The notes under the pieces: generated by a model
The model's database searches: none
Told to the model about the DNA's origin: nothing
The model's input: the letters and a program-made list of their open reading frames with translations, nothing else
Assembly (NCBI GenBank): GCA_019914995.1
Contig: CM034128.1
Span: 5,830,501 to 5,894,500 of the forward strand
Reading direction: 5' to 3'
From: Acanthochlamys bracteata
Taxonomy: Eukaryota > Streptophyta > Magnoliopsida > Pandanales > Velloziaceae
Length of the DNA: 64,000 nucleotides
Shown here: piece by piece, positions 1 to 16,458 of the stretch
How positions within the stretch are numbered: position 1 is the stretch's first letter
Layout: each line of letters starts with the position of its first letter
Program-made: the position numbers and the translations under genes

Positions 1-3000
1 GCCAACGATTAGCAACTGCTGCAACTGCTGCATAGCATTCCTCTAGTGTTGAGCCATGCAAAAATTTGTCAAAAACTTCAGCCTGCCAAGGACAAAATTC
101 GGTCTATCAAACAGCTTATTGGGGAATAAAACAACTCATCGCTAATATTTATCAAGTTCATATGAGAAACAGTTGAAAGACCAGCTCAAAGCAGATGGTT
201 GATCGAATTTATCATTCATAGGAAAGGTCTGGTTGACTCAAGTGTTGTTAAAACAATTAAGAAGGAAAAGAAAGCTTGATGACCATAATATCCACAACAA
301 GCAACATACCTGGAAGACTTTGATCAGCTTCAGCTCACCTCTTCGTTTGATCTCAAAACCTTTCAGTTCCGCCAAGGTTCCATCTTCATTAAAAACTGCA
401 TATCTTTTTTTTATTAGGATACCTTCTTCTTTTGATGCAGGAAGGATCATGGCCTTCAAAGGGAAAATTAACATCAAATGAGAAGTTTAATGAATTACTT
501 GAATTCATGAGTATGAGTTTATCATTGATGATTCTTTGCATACCTTATATGGACCATCCACTTCAAACTCAATGGAGCATTCGCTGTGTGTGTTGTATGT
601 CTTAATAAGAGGGTCTTGAAGTGTCTGAGAGGAACCAAAAGAAGCAGATATGACGAAAAACAGAACTCAGTTAAGGATAGTTCTAGGTTGTGATTTTGAT
701 GGTCAGTCTTTTGCTGTTATTCACCTGGTATTGATCATTTGTATTGTTTCTGGACACATCAACATTGAGGATAACACATGGATAGGAGATTGTAATCTTC
801 TTCAAACCATCCCTAGTAAGAAAAAAGGTCAGACTTAATAAGCTACTGAAAAGAATGCTACAGATGATGTCTCTTGCTAGCAGGTTCAGTATAGATGATC
901 CCAAGAAAATATGTCAAAGGTAGTTCTTATTCACTGCTAAAGCAGCAAATCTTCGCAATACACACCAGCACAAGAATGCCAGGATAATATGCCAAAGTGA
1001 GAGAGTCATGTCAAACGCTATGCTTCCTATCAGAAAAATTCATAAGAATTGGAACAAATAACTAGAATATTTGACTGTGAAAGAGTACTTTCATGGCGTA
1101 AGACTAATCCAAATAATTGATTTTTCTTGGGACGGGTCCCATGTGCTGCAACAACTTAGAAACACATAGAACTCACTGGAGAGTGTAATAAAAAGTTTAT
1201 GCTAGTATTAAAGGGAACTTGCTTTGTCTTAAAGGTGAAGTTCTCTGGGAAAGATCCAGGAAGTGCACACCAGATGCCATCTGTATCCAACTCGAGTGGC
1301 CTCCCAATTTTGTCTACAAGTAAACGGGCATTCTGGATAATCTTAGCACCAGTGTAAGTAACAACTCCTGCCATTTCCATAGAGTACCATCGAGCACCCC
1401 TAACAGTAGCTTAATGTTAGAGTGATTTTTATTTGCACATTAAGTGGCTCAGCCAGAGGATTCAGAATCACTCACTTGCGCATGACGTAGCCATAAAAAG
1501 AATTAAGTATGCATTTATGTGCAAGTTGTAGGGAATCATACAAAACAACCATATCCTGCAATAAACCACGGAAGCTTATAAAAGAAATCAATACATTTAA
1601 GGAATGCTGAAGCAACAAATAAAGGGAATTATTTATACCTGTGCTTCTTGAATTTTCATTGGGTTCCCACTGACTTTTGCATCTGCCAGTTTTCCTTTCC
1701 AAGTCTTGTTAAGGCCTTTATACTCGTACCTCCTATCTCGGAAACTATAAGTCAACATTAACATAAGCATCATTAAGCTACAGGTCAAAGTTTTTGGATA
1801 TGTAATCTGTGACAAGGTAACATAGAATCTGCACATATGCTCATTCCACTGAAATAAAAGTGGAACGAAATATCATTTAAACTACAGTAGATATGTCATT
1901 GCAATAGTCAAACCTTCGTACAGTGTCCACATAGAAAGGATTCTCACGCATGCAAATCCCTGCTTCTCTAAGTTCAGTGATTGGCTTGTCAAGAACTCTC
2001 TTGTAAGCCTGTTGTACGACCAACAAAGTTAAATAGATGACATTCTCCGGAACAAAGACTCATCTAATGCATATGAGATGTCTACCTTCTGGCAATAACT
2101 CTTCAATCGTGCTTTGAGCTTGGCCTCTTGTTCAGACTTTGGTAGCTCATGGAAAGGCTTTGACTGACCGTCATTGGTCTCAACCAGCTCTGACTCTACT
2201 TGCCTCTTCACTAGGTTGTAGTCACTGAAAATTCATGTTGCTCATCAGATAATTTCACATGATAGAACAAAGTAAAATCAACGCTAAGACGCATGTGTCC
2301 TTTAATGTCTTTTCATATTCTACTTTCTAAACCATATATTAATAATAAGACTCAAATAATAAACTGTAACTTATGTTTCTTTTAGTGGTCAGTTCATATT
2401 TTTAGCTTCACAAAGATCATGAGTTCAAATTTTTGTAAGAACAAATTAATAATTTTTTTCAATATTACCTTTTCTTTTGATTTATATTTTTTCTTTATAC
2501 AATTTAAAATAGAGAAATTTATAAATTCTAAGAAACATAAAATAATCTGCATAACCCTTTTGTTATCAACAACATGCGTGATAATTTATACAAAGGACAA
2601 ATGTTAACAGTAACTCACTTATTGATTGACCTTTTCTAAAAACTATACAATTCTTTCAATTAAAAAGTTGAACAAATAATCAATTAGACAATATAATTTT
2701 ATAGGTGCTGAACATGTTACATGATCTATACAATCAACAAGTGTAATTTCCAGCATTGAAATCTTAAAAGCACAAGATCCACCATTCGTCGGATCGACAT
2801 ACAATTTTTTTAATGTATATTTATTTTCTTATACATATTCAAATAAATCTATTGTAAGGTTTCTTAGAAAAGAACACAACAAAGCGCCTAACTCCACTAG
2901 GTCAAATCAGCAAAGTAGACTTATCATGCCAGTGTGCTATGTATTAAGCATAATCTGGGTCAGGCCACTAAAAAGGAAATGGTTTTACAAGGTGACTGGC

Positions 3001-6000
3001 CAAGTCTTCTTCAATTAACAAAAAATCTCAGAACAAAAGTACAACAGAATATTTCAATAAAAAGATTAACGAAAACTCCTGTACGTAACACAGGTTATAT
3101 GCTAGTATACTGTAAGAAAAGAACCTTGTAGTTGCCATGAAAGTTTCTCCTCGCCAGATCCACTCAAGCTTTCGTAAGCAATTTTTTCCTGGACGATTGA
3201 AATCACAGGCAGTACAATCGACATCTGTAACAATGGCTGGTGGCTGCAAATGTGAAGCATAAGTTCAAGTGAGGATATTGTATAATTTGGAGGAAAGAGG
3301 CCAGGAAATATTGTTCAAGAAAAGCAAAATAAAACTTTAAAAAAGCAACAAAACAGCCAAGACGTACACACTGACATACATGCAACCAAGATTAAATTTT
3401 TGCTACAAACTTCCTCTGCTGTAGAAACGACTTAGAAAAATAATCAAAGAAATGACCCTCCTTCATACATGATATCAATCCCAATCCAGGATGTGCAACT
3501 ATAGAACATATGTATTGCATGTTATGGAAGCAAATAATATCTTTAAGCAGAGAAAAATAAGTTGGTTGTATTATTGGTTCGAAAGCAAAGAAACACAGAA
3601 GACAACACATAATATGAGAAATTTTACTGATGCAAAGTTAGCGACAATGTTGATGACACAAGAAAACTTGTAAACTTTTAGTTGCTAATGGTGATGAAGC
3701 ACATCTTTCAGTCTCTAGTAGAATGTATTAGTTTACCTAAATGGTTCAATAGCTTGGAGTATATGAAAACGCTATAGAATCAGTAGTCCAGAGAGGATAC
3801 TTAATATCTAGGCTTATAGGATACTTAATTTCTCAGCTTATAGGCAATGTTCTATAAGAATATTCGCACAGTAATGAAAAACAAGGTCTTCCAGTTTGAT
3901 ATTAGTTAGGCCTCAGAAAGTGCAACTCATGCCTCATGAAAATACTTGATAGGTAATTTAGACTTGGATATTTGACCTAATTACAGAAGGCTCTCAAATT
4001 AAAGAAACTATTTACAGGGATAATATGAAATATGAACAAAGATGGTACCTGAAGTCTGTTAGTCAGAATGATGTTTGGATACATTGCAGCCACATCGAGA
4101 TGATAAATGAGAGGGCACTCTTCACGAGTGGGATGGTCATGCAGTGACACCAGCTGCAATAGAAAACATGGTAATTGAAATTATCAGCTTTATATACATC
4201 AAAAAAAAAAAAAAAGAACCATGGTAATATAAAATGGTTTTATAAGTACAGTAATTTAAGATGTCAAACCTCTAGTATATTTTTGTATGAGCAATAAATT
4301 GCCATATATAAGTATAGCCTAATAACTCATATACAAAACATCAAGCATTTTAAAATTGAAATTGGCCCATCCAAGCAATGAACTCATTCAAATTTTAATA
4401 TCAATAACAAGTAGTCTAAAGCTATATTGCCCTAATGGACCAAGAATTGGTTGTTGTTACAGTACAGATAATAAGGTATAGAAAGCACACAACCTGCTGA
4501 GCGCTATTTATGACTACACACGTATAAAGTTATTGCCAATGTTCTGTACATCTCAAAATTCACAGAAGGTGTTGAGCATGCAAACAGGATTTAAGAAGGA
4601 TAATTTCGAAACAGGAACATGTGAGATGTTGATATAACAACGGACAATATACTCACCTTCTCCATTATTGCATTTTTCACATCATCATAATTTGCAACGG
4701 ATTCTAGGTCCAGGTTACCCTCAACTTCTATAGCATATTGCAAATCACGATCAATATTTCTGATTAATTGCTGCAAATGTAACTTGGAATTCCATGTTAG
4801 GAAAGGAATGTATCATGATACAAAAACTTGAGCTACGATATTAAGAATTCTGAAAGAGAGAGCCTCCTTAGTCATGTTGAAAGGGGGCTTAAAGACAGAA
4901 ACCTCATATCGTGGACTTCCTGATTGTTCGTGGTATAACAAATTATAAATCATCTCGCTGTTGCATGCAGTCCAAAACATGATTTTCATGAAGATAAATT
5001 ATGATAATGTCAACCAGTAATATTTGCTAGCTCTGTTTTTGTCAAACCAAGATGGTTCTTTTGGGCTTCCTATCATCACAACATGTGAAATATCTTTTGA
5101 TGTGAAGCACAGAAAGATAAATGTTTCACCAAGGAGCAGCAAATTAAGGACTTGGAATATAACAAATTAGATAGGAAAATAAGAAAAGGGAAACGAAAAG
5201 TAACCAGCTGTTACCCTGTTAAAGATCTAAGACAATAGCTAACATGGCCATTGCAGGAAAGCACAAAGAACTTTATTCTAATAGCTTTTGCATAGTTCTC
5301 AACAGAACTGCAGAAGACATGTATACGAATTGATTCTGAGGTAAAACAATTCCAGAATATCAGAGCCGCAACTTTTGCTTCAAATTCACATAACTCTGAC
5401 TAATGAGCATGATAATAGGCCTTCCAAGAAAGTTTACCTCAAAAGCAGATGGATCAAGCTGGAACTTGGTAGGAAGGTCTGATCTGAAAACACCACTTTC
5501 AAGGCACTCAACATGACCTCCAATATATGTCTCACTATCAAGGAGCCTATTATTGTGAAACTTCTCTGTATCATCTTGGTGTTTGTTGGGGCAGATAACA
5601 TTTGCTTTGTACGCCTAGAAAATAGAAGTTCAATATTATACTATGTTCAGGCAAAGGAAAACAAATTCTCTTGATCATGTTCATCAAAATACATGTAACT
5701 TGTCTAATGCTGAAGAGCAGAACCAGATAACCAACCTGGACCATGAGAAGCATTTCACAGAGAGTACCACTGCCTTTTCTGAGGACTTCATCTGGTGTCA
5801 TAGGTAATATAGTCGCAAGAGAGAAGATGAATGGATGGACATAGGTCATGTACAGGTAATAAGTAGCAACAGCATCAGATACTGAATAAGAAGCCATTTT
5901 CTGGATCAAAAGTAAACAATGAACTCAGAAATGACGGAGGCATAGCTCTAAAGAACCTCATGAATGACTTGAGAGACTTGCAAATCAGCATGATGAAACA

Positions 6001-9000
6001 AAAAGATTAGATCTAAGCACTACCATTCTTCAAATAGGAAAATGTCTTTCCACTCATGTCTCTACGTTCTTTCCTACATTTCTGATTTTAAAGGGTATGA
6101 TTGCAAGCCAAGTCCAATTTAGTTGGAAAATATGCTAACTATAGACGTCACCTGGGGTTGCTCCATCGCAAGGCGAACCATGTCTTCAGGATTCACCTCT
6201 AGGGGGTCATATCCAAGCTTGGCCTTTGTAACAGCCTAATGGACAAACATAAGCAACAAACTATCAGCAACAAAAAACAGTTGCAATGAGAACGACTGAA
6301 TATGCATTGATTAAGATAGGTGCATTGATAGTAAAATCGGCCAATACCAAACTCACAAGTGAAAATTTGAATGCAGGATTAAGTTTTTCTCTTCACCTTA
6401 AGACCATGGCTTCCTTGAGGAAGATAACTATCACGTTTAACCCAAGCAAAACAGTCCAAATGGCAGGAAAACTTAGAACGGCATTCACCTTGATTGTTAT
6501 CACATTGGAAACCTATTTCCTGTAAGCCACAAATGACAACAAATGTCTGGGTAAACAAACGCCGGCTCAACAAGAAAAAGAAGCCACCGAGAGATACTTC
6601 AAGCTTAAAGGGAGAGAGAGGAGGGCTGATTTTCCTCAGAGATCACTTGTTCTTCAATTGAAGAAAGTATTGACACCCTAAGAATTGCAGGGACTTCAAA
6701 GAATAACTGGAAAAGCGGGGCAAGTAGACATGAAACAAAATCTTGTACCTCACTCATGCTAATTCCATGATGTGAAGCTCTTTTCTCCAGAAATGGCCAA
6801 TCAAAGAAATCCCCGTTATAAGTTACATAAATACCAGGCTTTACCTCTTTCATATGCACAAACCACGTCTTTAAAAGTTGTTCCTGAGGTAATTGAATGT
6901 CAGATGTTTTATATGCATTGTATCATCAAATAGAATATCGTTAGAAAGCTTTTTAAAGTATATGAGACTAAGTAGTTCAGCCAACAACTTTGGTAGCAAC
7001 TTCAGAGCATTACTGACAGACCTCATCCTTCACATTCTGTACTTTGAAATAGCCTTCAAATTCTGGTTTTGGAGTATATTCCAAGTCTTCTATGTCCACT
7101 CCAACACACTACAGAAAAATTAAAAAAACAATCCCAAACAAGTCAGAAAAGATATCACTAAGATTACATTTCGACTGTAGTCAAGAGCATTTTATGATAT
7201 TGACTCCCAATACATAGCAAAGCAAGAGTTATATTATTGGTCAAACGATACTAATCAGCTGGCATATAAACACTTCAACATTTCAGGGTATTTCTCTTAT
7301 AACATTTAAGCTTCTGTGGACTATAAGTAAGGTGAGGTTTCACAATCATTCTTTTCATAGTTTGCTATTCATATTATTGACTCCCAACACCTAGCAAAGC
7401 AAGAGTTATCTTATTGGCAAAGCGATACTAAACAGCTGGCATATTAAACACTTCAACATTTCATGGGTATTTTTCTTAAAACATTTAAGCTTCTATGGAT
7501 AATAAGTAAGGAGAAACTTCCGCATATCTTAATGGCCAAAATTATACCAATCAGCTGGCATTAAACACTTCAACATTTCCTGGGAAATTTCTCTTAAAAC
7601 ATTTAAAATTTAGTGACGTATAAGTTGGGAGAAGTTTCAGATGTGACCAGTGCTGAGCATATTATCGATTTAAAGAGATGGAAAATGATGATCATCTTGT
7701 AAAAACTTTAACCTATAGTATCCACTTGAAACACATTACTATTACCTCCCGATTGATTATTAAGTACCCTTGACCATCTATCATATACGATATCATCATA
7801 ATCATATCATACTCAGCATCAGGAAACTTCAATGGTAATTTCGTTGTCTCAATATCAAATGCGCAGACATGCATTTCAGCACGCTGTAGAAGATCAGCCC
7901 TCTTTTCTAGCATAACCCCCATGCTGGAAACACTAACATCATACCACTGTCCACACCGTATGTCTGCAGCACAGGTAGCATCACAATGAAATCTCACTAT
8001 GTTTATGGAGAAAACTACACAGCAAAGCAGACCACAACATCAACTCACCATTGTCGATTGAAAAGCGAACATGGTAAGGGACATCATACTCACGAAGGTC
8101 AATAATGAAATCAATATAATCTTGAGGCCTTTCCTTGCTGCAAAATAAATATGACACTGTCAAACAATAAACGAAACGCATCTTCTGCATGCCACTCAGA
8201 TGGGATAAAAAAGAACATATAAATAAGTGGAATCAAGGTAACGATTGGGACATTAGTGACTGTGCAGACATTCTATACTGAAATATAACGAGGTGAAAAA
8301 TAATGTAAAATGCTTGCCTCCTCTCATTGTACATAGACTCAAAGGCACATGCAGCCTCAAGTTTTGCTCGGTTCCTTTCAACAACTTGAAGAAAGTCATT
8401 CTTGACATGCATCAGTTGTTGGACAGTATCAAAACTGATCTTTAAGTATGTTCTATGCAATCCAGATAGATGGTTTTTCTGTAAATATAACAGGGATCAG
8501 TCAAGGAACATGTAACACTAGATAAGCGTGTTGACTACAATCAGAAATTCTAATAACTTACTAAATTAAGATCTTCTTTATCTACAATCTCAATTTTGGA
8601 TATCTTCTCTTCATATCTCCGCCTAAGAAATGCCTCAACTTCCAGTTGTGTTTGATCCTGTACCATTAAAAGGAGCAATAGTCAGTACCCAAAGCAGCAA
8701 AACTGACATGACTCTAAAAACACCGAGAAATTACATGTAAATAAGTAAGCAATATATGGGACTATGCATAAGTTAATCAATCTATCACGAAATACCTTAG
8801 TCGCAGCATAGAAGTAAGGTGGAAACTTGTATTTCACTTTAAATGTAGATCCATCCTGAAACAAACAATGGAAGATGCTAAAATTACATCTAGCTCTACA
8901 CAGAGAGAAAACCTAATAAATGAAAAATAAAAGATAAAGTATGAGAAGAAGCTCACCTGGGAAACAAAATATAGATCTACACAACTATAAATCTTTCCAG

Positions 9001-9373
9001 TATCTTGATCTTCCCAAGAAGACTGAATGACAACCATCACATAATCAATTTCAGAATTTTCAATAAACTGATAAGAATTATAAATAATTCAAATGATAGA
9101 TGAAAGCATGTCACAAAAGCGCTTCAAATCAAGAAATCTAAACATGATTGCACACAGTAACGGCACGGATATAATAGCGTTAAATTCTAATCGAAATTAT
9201 AGCAATCTTACGGGAGCGATGGTTAGAAGCCATCCAAGCCGTTTATCACCCTCGGTGAATAGATCAAACCCGAGCTTCCTCTCAAGCAGCTCCTCAGCAG
9301 TGAGGCGGAGCTTCTGCTTCGATTGATTCTTCGCGCGAAACCTATCTCTCCGTCGGCTGGCGCCTCCGTTCAT
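1..9373 (-). CDS. POL2A: DNA polymerase epsilon catalytic subunit (POL2), N-terminal half; runs off left edge
   Basis: Leading-strand replicative polymerase with 3'-5' proofreading, in the nucleus. The ATG is at 9373. Exons, all with consistent phase: 9373-9212, 9022-8957, 8855-8796, 8657-8562, 8478-8318, 8137-8049, 7963-7746, 7108-7022, 6883-6749, 6519-6397, 6235-6152, 5900-5736, 5614-5438, 4770-4657, 4153-4049, 3243-3125, 2224-2086, 2008-1914, 1744-1639, 1555-1476, 1399-1223, 812-725, 624-544, 453-310, 83-1. Together they encode about 984 residues with no internal stop, roughly the first half of a family that is about 2,200 aa long. Visible motifs: Exo I (FDIETTKLP), Exo II ([11 protein letters not shown]), Exo III ([13 protein letters not shown]), Pol A ([11 protein letters not shown]), Pol B ([11 protein letters not shown]) and Pol C (ELDTDGIW). 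The proofreading and polymerase aspartates are all present. Introns 5 and 21 are best explained by GC donors. The inactive C-terminal half lies outside the window. Identity is certain; a few exon edges were chosen by phase and splice consensus. Confidence 0.95.
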
Positions 9374-9630
9374 CGGTATCAAGAAATTCTAGATCTCCGT
9401 TTCAAAACCCTAGATAGCCGTTACCGTCGACGGCTGGAGAGAGTGGTACCAGGGAAGAAGTTCGGAAAAAGATTTAGATCTTCCCGCCCTTTTTTTATGG
9501 AGGGGGAGTGGGTAACTTGTCGTGACGAAACTGACCCTGATCTTTCGCCCTAAATATTTATTTTAGAAACAATTACGAAAAGGCTTTATCGGCAAAGCTC
9601 TGCAATTTAGTGGCAACTGAACTCACATGT
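9213..9630. promoter_or_regulatory. POL2 5' region: upstream flank and leader
   Basis: The first coding exon ends at 9212/9213 on the minus strand and its ATG is at 9373. The 9374-9540 stretch directly upstream is noticeably richer in G and C than the surrounding introns, as expected of a leader and core promoter. I can see no clear TATA box, which fits a housekeeping replication gene. The transcription start cannot be placed from sequence alone. Confidence 0.3.
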
Positions 9631-9798
9631 GAGTGCGTTTGGGATGGTTTTTTATTTTTTTTATTTCATATTTTTTAATATATATTTTATAAATATTTAA
9701 AAATTTAAATAATGTAAAAAAATTTTAGATAATAAAATTTTTTTATTATATATTTTTATTTTAAAAAAATTTTATTTTATAAGTAATTTCAAACGCAT
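9631..9798. mobile_element. Tourist-like MITE (PIF/Harbinger type), about 170 bp
   Basis: An AT-rich body is bounded by GAGTGCGTTTG on the left and CAAACGCAT on the right, an imperfect terminal inverted repeat shared with other elements in this window (19076, 20450). There is no coding capacity. It lies between the POL2 promoter and the MDHAR 3' end. A TAA/TTA target duplication is not clear here, so the exact ends are uncertain. Confidence 0.5.
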
Positions 9799-10393
9799 AG
9801 CAAAAGAAAGTTGGTCGCTTAAAAATCACACAGGTCTACCAATCATGATCAATGTTATTCATTTATCAATTTCACTGCAGAAATTTAAAACATATCTTAA
9901 AATTTTGAAACGTATTGATTTACATTTTACTTACGATCGTATTCATTTATGTTTTAATCACATTTAATGGAGTGGATTAATTACTAGAGTGTATCCTTTC
10001 ATCAAAGAAATTCACCTGAAAAAATAACATGATCACGCAAAAAGCTCCAGCTTGTAGTTGCTGCATGACCCAATATGGCGTAGTAATTCCCGTTGAAACC
10101 TACAATTTTTGCATTGAGAAATATCTACTACTGCAACTTCCTAAAATGATAGCAAATGCATCAATAATACCACATTAACCGGCAAGGTTTTAACTTTCTG
10201 GCGACTTAGACATACAGACGCTTAAGTTTTGGCCAACACAAATGTCAGAACACCACAAAGGACCTCTTTTTATTACAAAGGACTAGCAAGACCCAGCAAT
10301 ATCAATATTATGTATGGTATGAAAATAAGAAACTCCCAATCATGACTACGAATACTCGCCTTAGAGGCACTATAAGCTTATATTGGCAATGGT
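9799..10393. other. Spacer and probable MDHAR 3' untranslated region
   Basis: This AT-rich non-coding stretch lies downstream of the MDHAR stop codon on the minus strand. About the first 150-200 bases beyond the stop (10394 downward) are probably 3' UTR. I see no other gene or recognisable repeat here. Confidence 0.4.
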
Positions 10394-14129
<3,736 letters not shown>

Positions 14130-14420
14130 GGCTTTGATTGATCGACTGTGAATGAATTCGCAAATGCTATCAAACTTCTGATTAGATCAATCGAATAAAT
14201 ATAGGAAGAAGAATAAAAGAGAGATCGAGGACAGACGGACTTGTGTGTGACGGGTTGGATGAAGGACTCACCGAATTATTTATTTATTATCCTGTTCTGA
14301 ATATTTAATTGCGGGCCTCTAATTTGGCCAATGAGATGCTGACTTTCTGTGTAGATTGCAATCCACGGGAATCAATTAACCGTTGATCATACTATGGCGC
14401 AGCCGTCTCCACGATGCGGG
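14130..14420 (-). promoter_or_regulatory. MDHAR upstream region
   Basis: This sequence immediately precedes the MDHAR ATG on the minus strand. It includes a TATTTAT-type AT-rich stretch around 14278-14290 (plus-strand coordinates) that could serve as a TATA element. The assignment rests on position; no stress element was confidently recognised. Confidence 0.25.
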
Positions 14421-15495
14421 CATGGTACGAGTTAAGTCTGAAAGCAATTTGATTCTGTTTGTTCTTCGCACTCTGAATGCGTCAAAATAAACTAAACAAT
14501 GGTCCAAGGTTGCGGGCTCACTAGATGCATGCAACTTCTAGAAGGTTCTTTCTTTTCGACTATTTTTCTGATGCTAAGCAATGACCTCATCACCACGTAC
14601 CGCATAAGTCACGTAACTACTAACTAGTCGGGGTCTGATGTAGAAGTTTGAGCCGAAATCGAACTTTCGCAGTTTCTTAGGATCGTTGCGATTGTTTAAA
14701 AGAGCTTTTGTAAATTAGATGCTTTTGATTAGATATTTTAAATTTCTTAAATTTAAAAAATAATACATATATATAAATATTGACACACTTTTTTTGAGAA
14801 CAGTTTTTCGGACACACTCTCTCTCGCCGATTTATGACTAAATTGATATTCAATCTTCATAACTACGTCTGAATATTTATAAATTAGAAATATATTGATA
14901 AAATTTTAATCTAATTAAACTATTGATATAGATTACCGAAATAAATAAAACTCTAAATATATTTATATTATCTTTTTTTTATAATATTAATTAATTGGTC
15001 GGATAAAGTTCAATCTTTTATTCAATTGTGCTGAAATTTGTAATATATATGACGGTGGAAATTAAATTTTACGATATCATCATCTAAGAACTCCTGAAAT
15101 AGTACCCGCAATACTCTTAAGAAAAGTATTTCTATCTCTTCTCTATATATAATAATTTTATAAAATTATAATTTATATGTATTTAATTTATAAAAAATTA
15201 AAATTATTATAAAAAATTTTAGAAAAAGAAAAGCTACAAAAGAGATTAAATAAATAGTAAAAAGCAATGTCAAACATGAGCTAGGTCAGAGTCAGATGTG
15301 ATTCATGTGAGATTGTGGAAAAGTTTGCTTTGTCGTATTGATTTTGATAAATTAGATATCTTCAATTTTCGAACGAAGTTCAACTATATTTTGCATGACT
15401 TTTGAAAGTAATTTTTAGCTTATCAACTTCAATGTATTATGCATAATATTTTTAAATTTTAAATATATTAATAAAACATGTGTTACGAAATGATT
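14421..15495. other. AT-rich intergenic DNA, no gene seen
   Basis: Both strands carry only short frames and the composition is strongly AT-rich. I recognise no protein motif, tRNA-like fold or clear transposon end. Confidence 0.4.
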
Positions 15496-15655
15496 ATATA
15501 TATATATAAGTTTTCAAAAAAAAATTTAATTTTGTTTCCATTTCAGCTATCCAAATATGCCTTTCATCGGAAATCATATATATATAAGTTTTTGAAAAAA
15601 AAAATTTAATTTTGTTTTCTTTTCAGCTATCCAAATATGCCTTTCATCAGAAATC
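15496..15655. repeat. Tandem duplication of an about 80-bp unit
   Basis: Two head-to-tail copies (15496-15575 and 15576-15655) each contain a TA run, an A-run with AATTTAATTTTG, then TTTCAGCTATCCAAATATGC and CTTTCATC. They differ by only a few bases, so the duplication is fairly recent. The unit is non-coding. Confidence 0.85.
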
Positions 15656-16331
15656 TGTATAGTTTGTCTTAATCATTTTTTCTTTAAGTTATAATATTTA
15701 GAAACTATCAAAAAAATTATTTTTAAACACATGCCGTAACAGTTTCTCATTCTTATTCAAAACAATACCAATTTTAACCTAAATTCGTAGGGGAGTTTGA
15801 TGAGGTCTTAAAATGCTTATCATTCTAAATAAACATTTCGTATTAACTAATAAACCTTCTATATTATTTTAGAATATTTAAAATTTTGAAGAGTATATAA
15901 AAATTGTATGTCGTAAAACTCATAATTGTTATACATGTATCGGACCATCAAGATCGATCCGAAAATCATCGAATTAGAAACTAAACTGATTCAAACGAAA
16001 AACTAAATCTGCAATCAACTGGAATCAACCCGGGATCCGGCGGTTCTGAGTTGATGAAATCCGATGCATGGTGGTGGATTTTCGGGTGACCATCAAAAAT
16101 TATTAACTACAGTCAAATTACCATATGACCTCTCAAACCATCGAATTAGATTTCAGCAATCTTATCAATCGGATGCTTTGAGAACTTTAGCGGGTTATTG
16201 TTAGAATGAAAAATCAGTTCGGATGCAAATGGGTGTGAATCGACGAAATGTTTATGAACAAGGTTATCAAATTTTTTATTTAATTTTAAAATCTTACGAT
16301 TTTACATCATCAAAATAATCTTATTTCAAGT

Positions 16332-16458
16332 TGTTAAAGAAAGGTTTAGTCCCACATTGCTTATCAATGGTCCTGAGATGATATTCATAAAGATTTTGGC
16401 TCACTTTTCTCATCGCCAATTGGTTTTGAGAAGAATTCCAAGTTCGTCACACAAGTAA
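16332..16458 (+). mobile_element. Possible TRIM or short LTR fragment
   Basis: Begins TGTTA and is followed by AGTCCCACATTGC, then GGCTCACTTTTCTCATCGCC and AATTGGTTTTGAG. This order of motifs is typical of short LTRs of non-autonomous retrotransposons in dicots. No primer-binding site, coding frame or second LTR is seen, so it may be a solo or decayed LTR. The end coordinate is approximate. Confidence 0.4.

Noticed and set aside
5571-5909. 112-codon minus-strand frame as an independent protein
   Set aside because: It is POL2 exon 12 (5900-5736) read through into its flanking introns.
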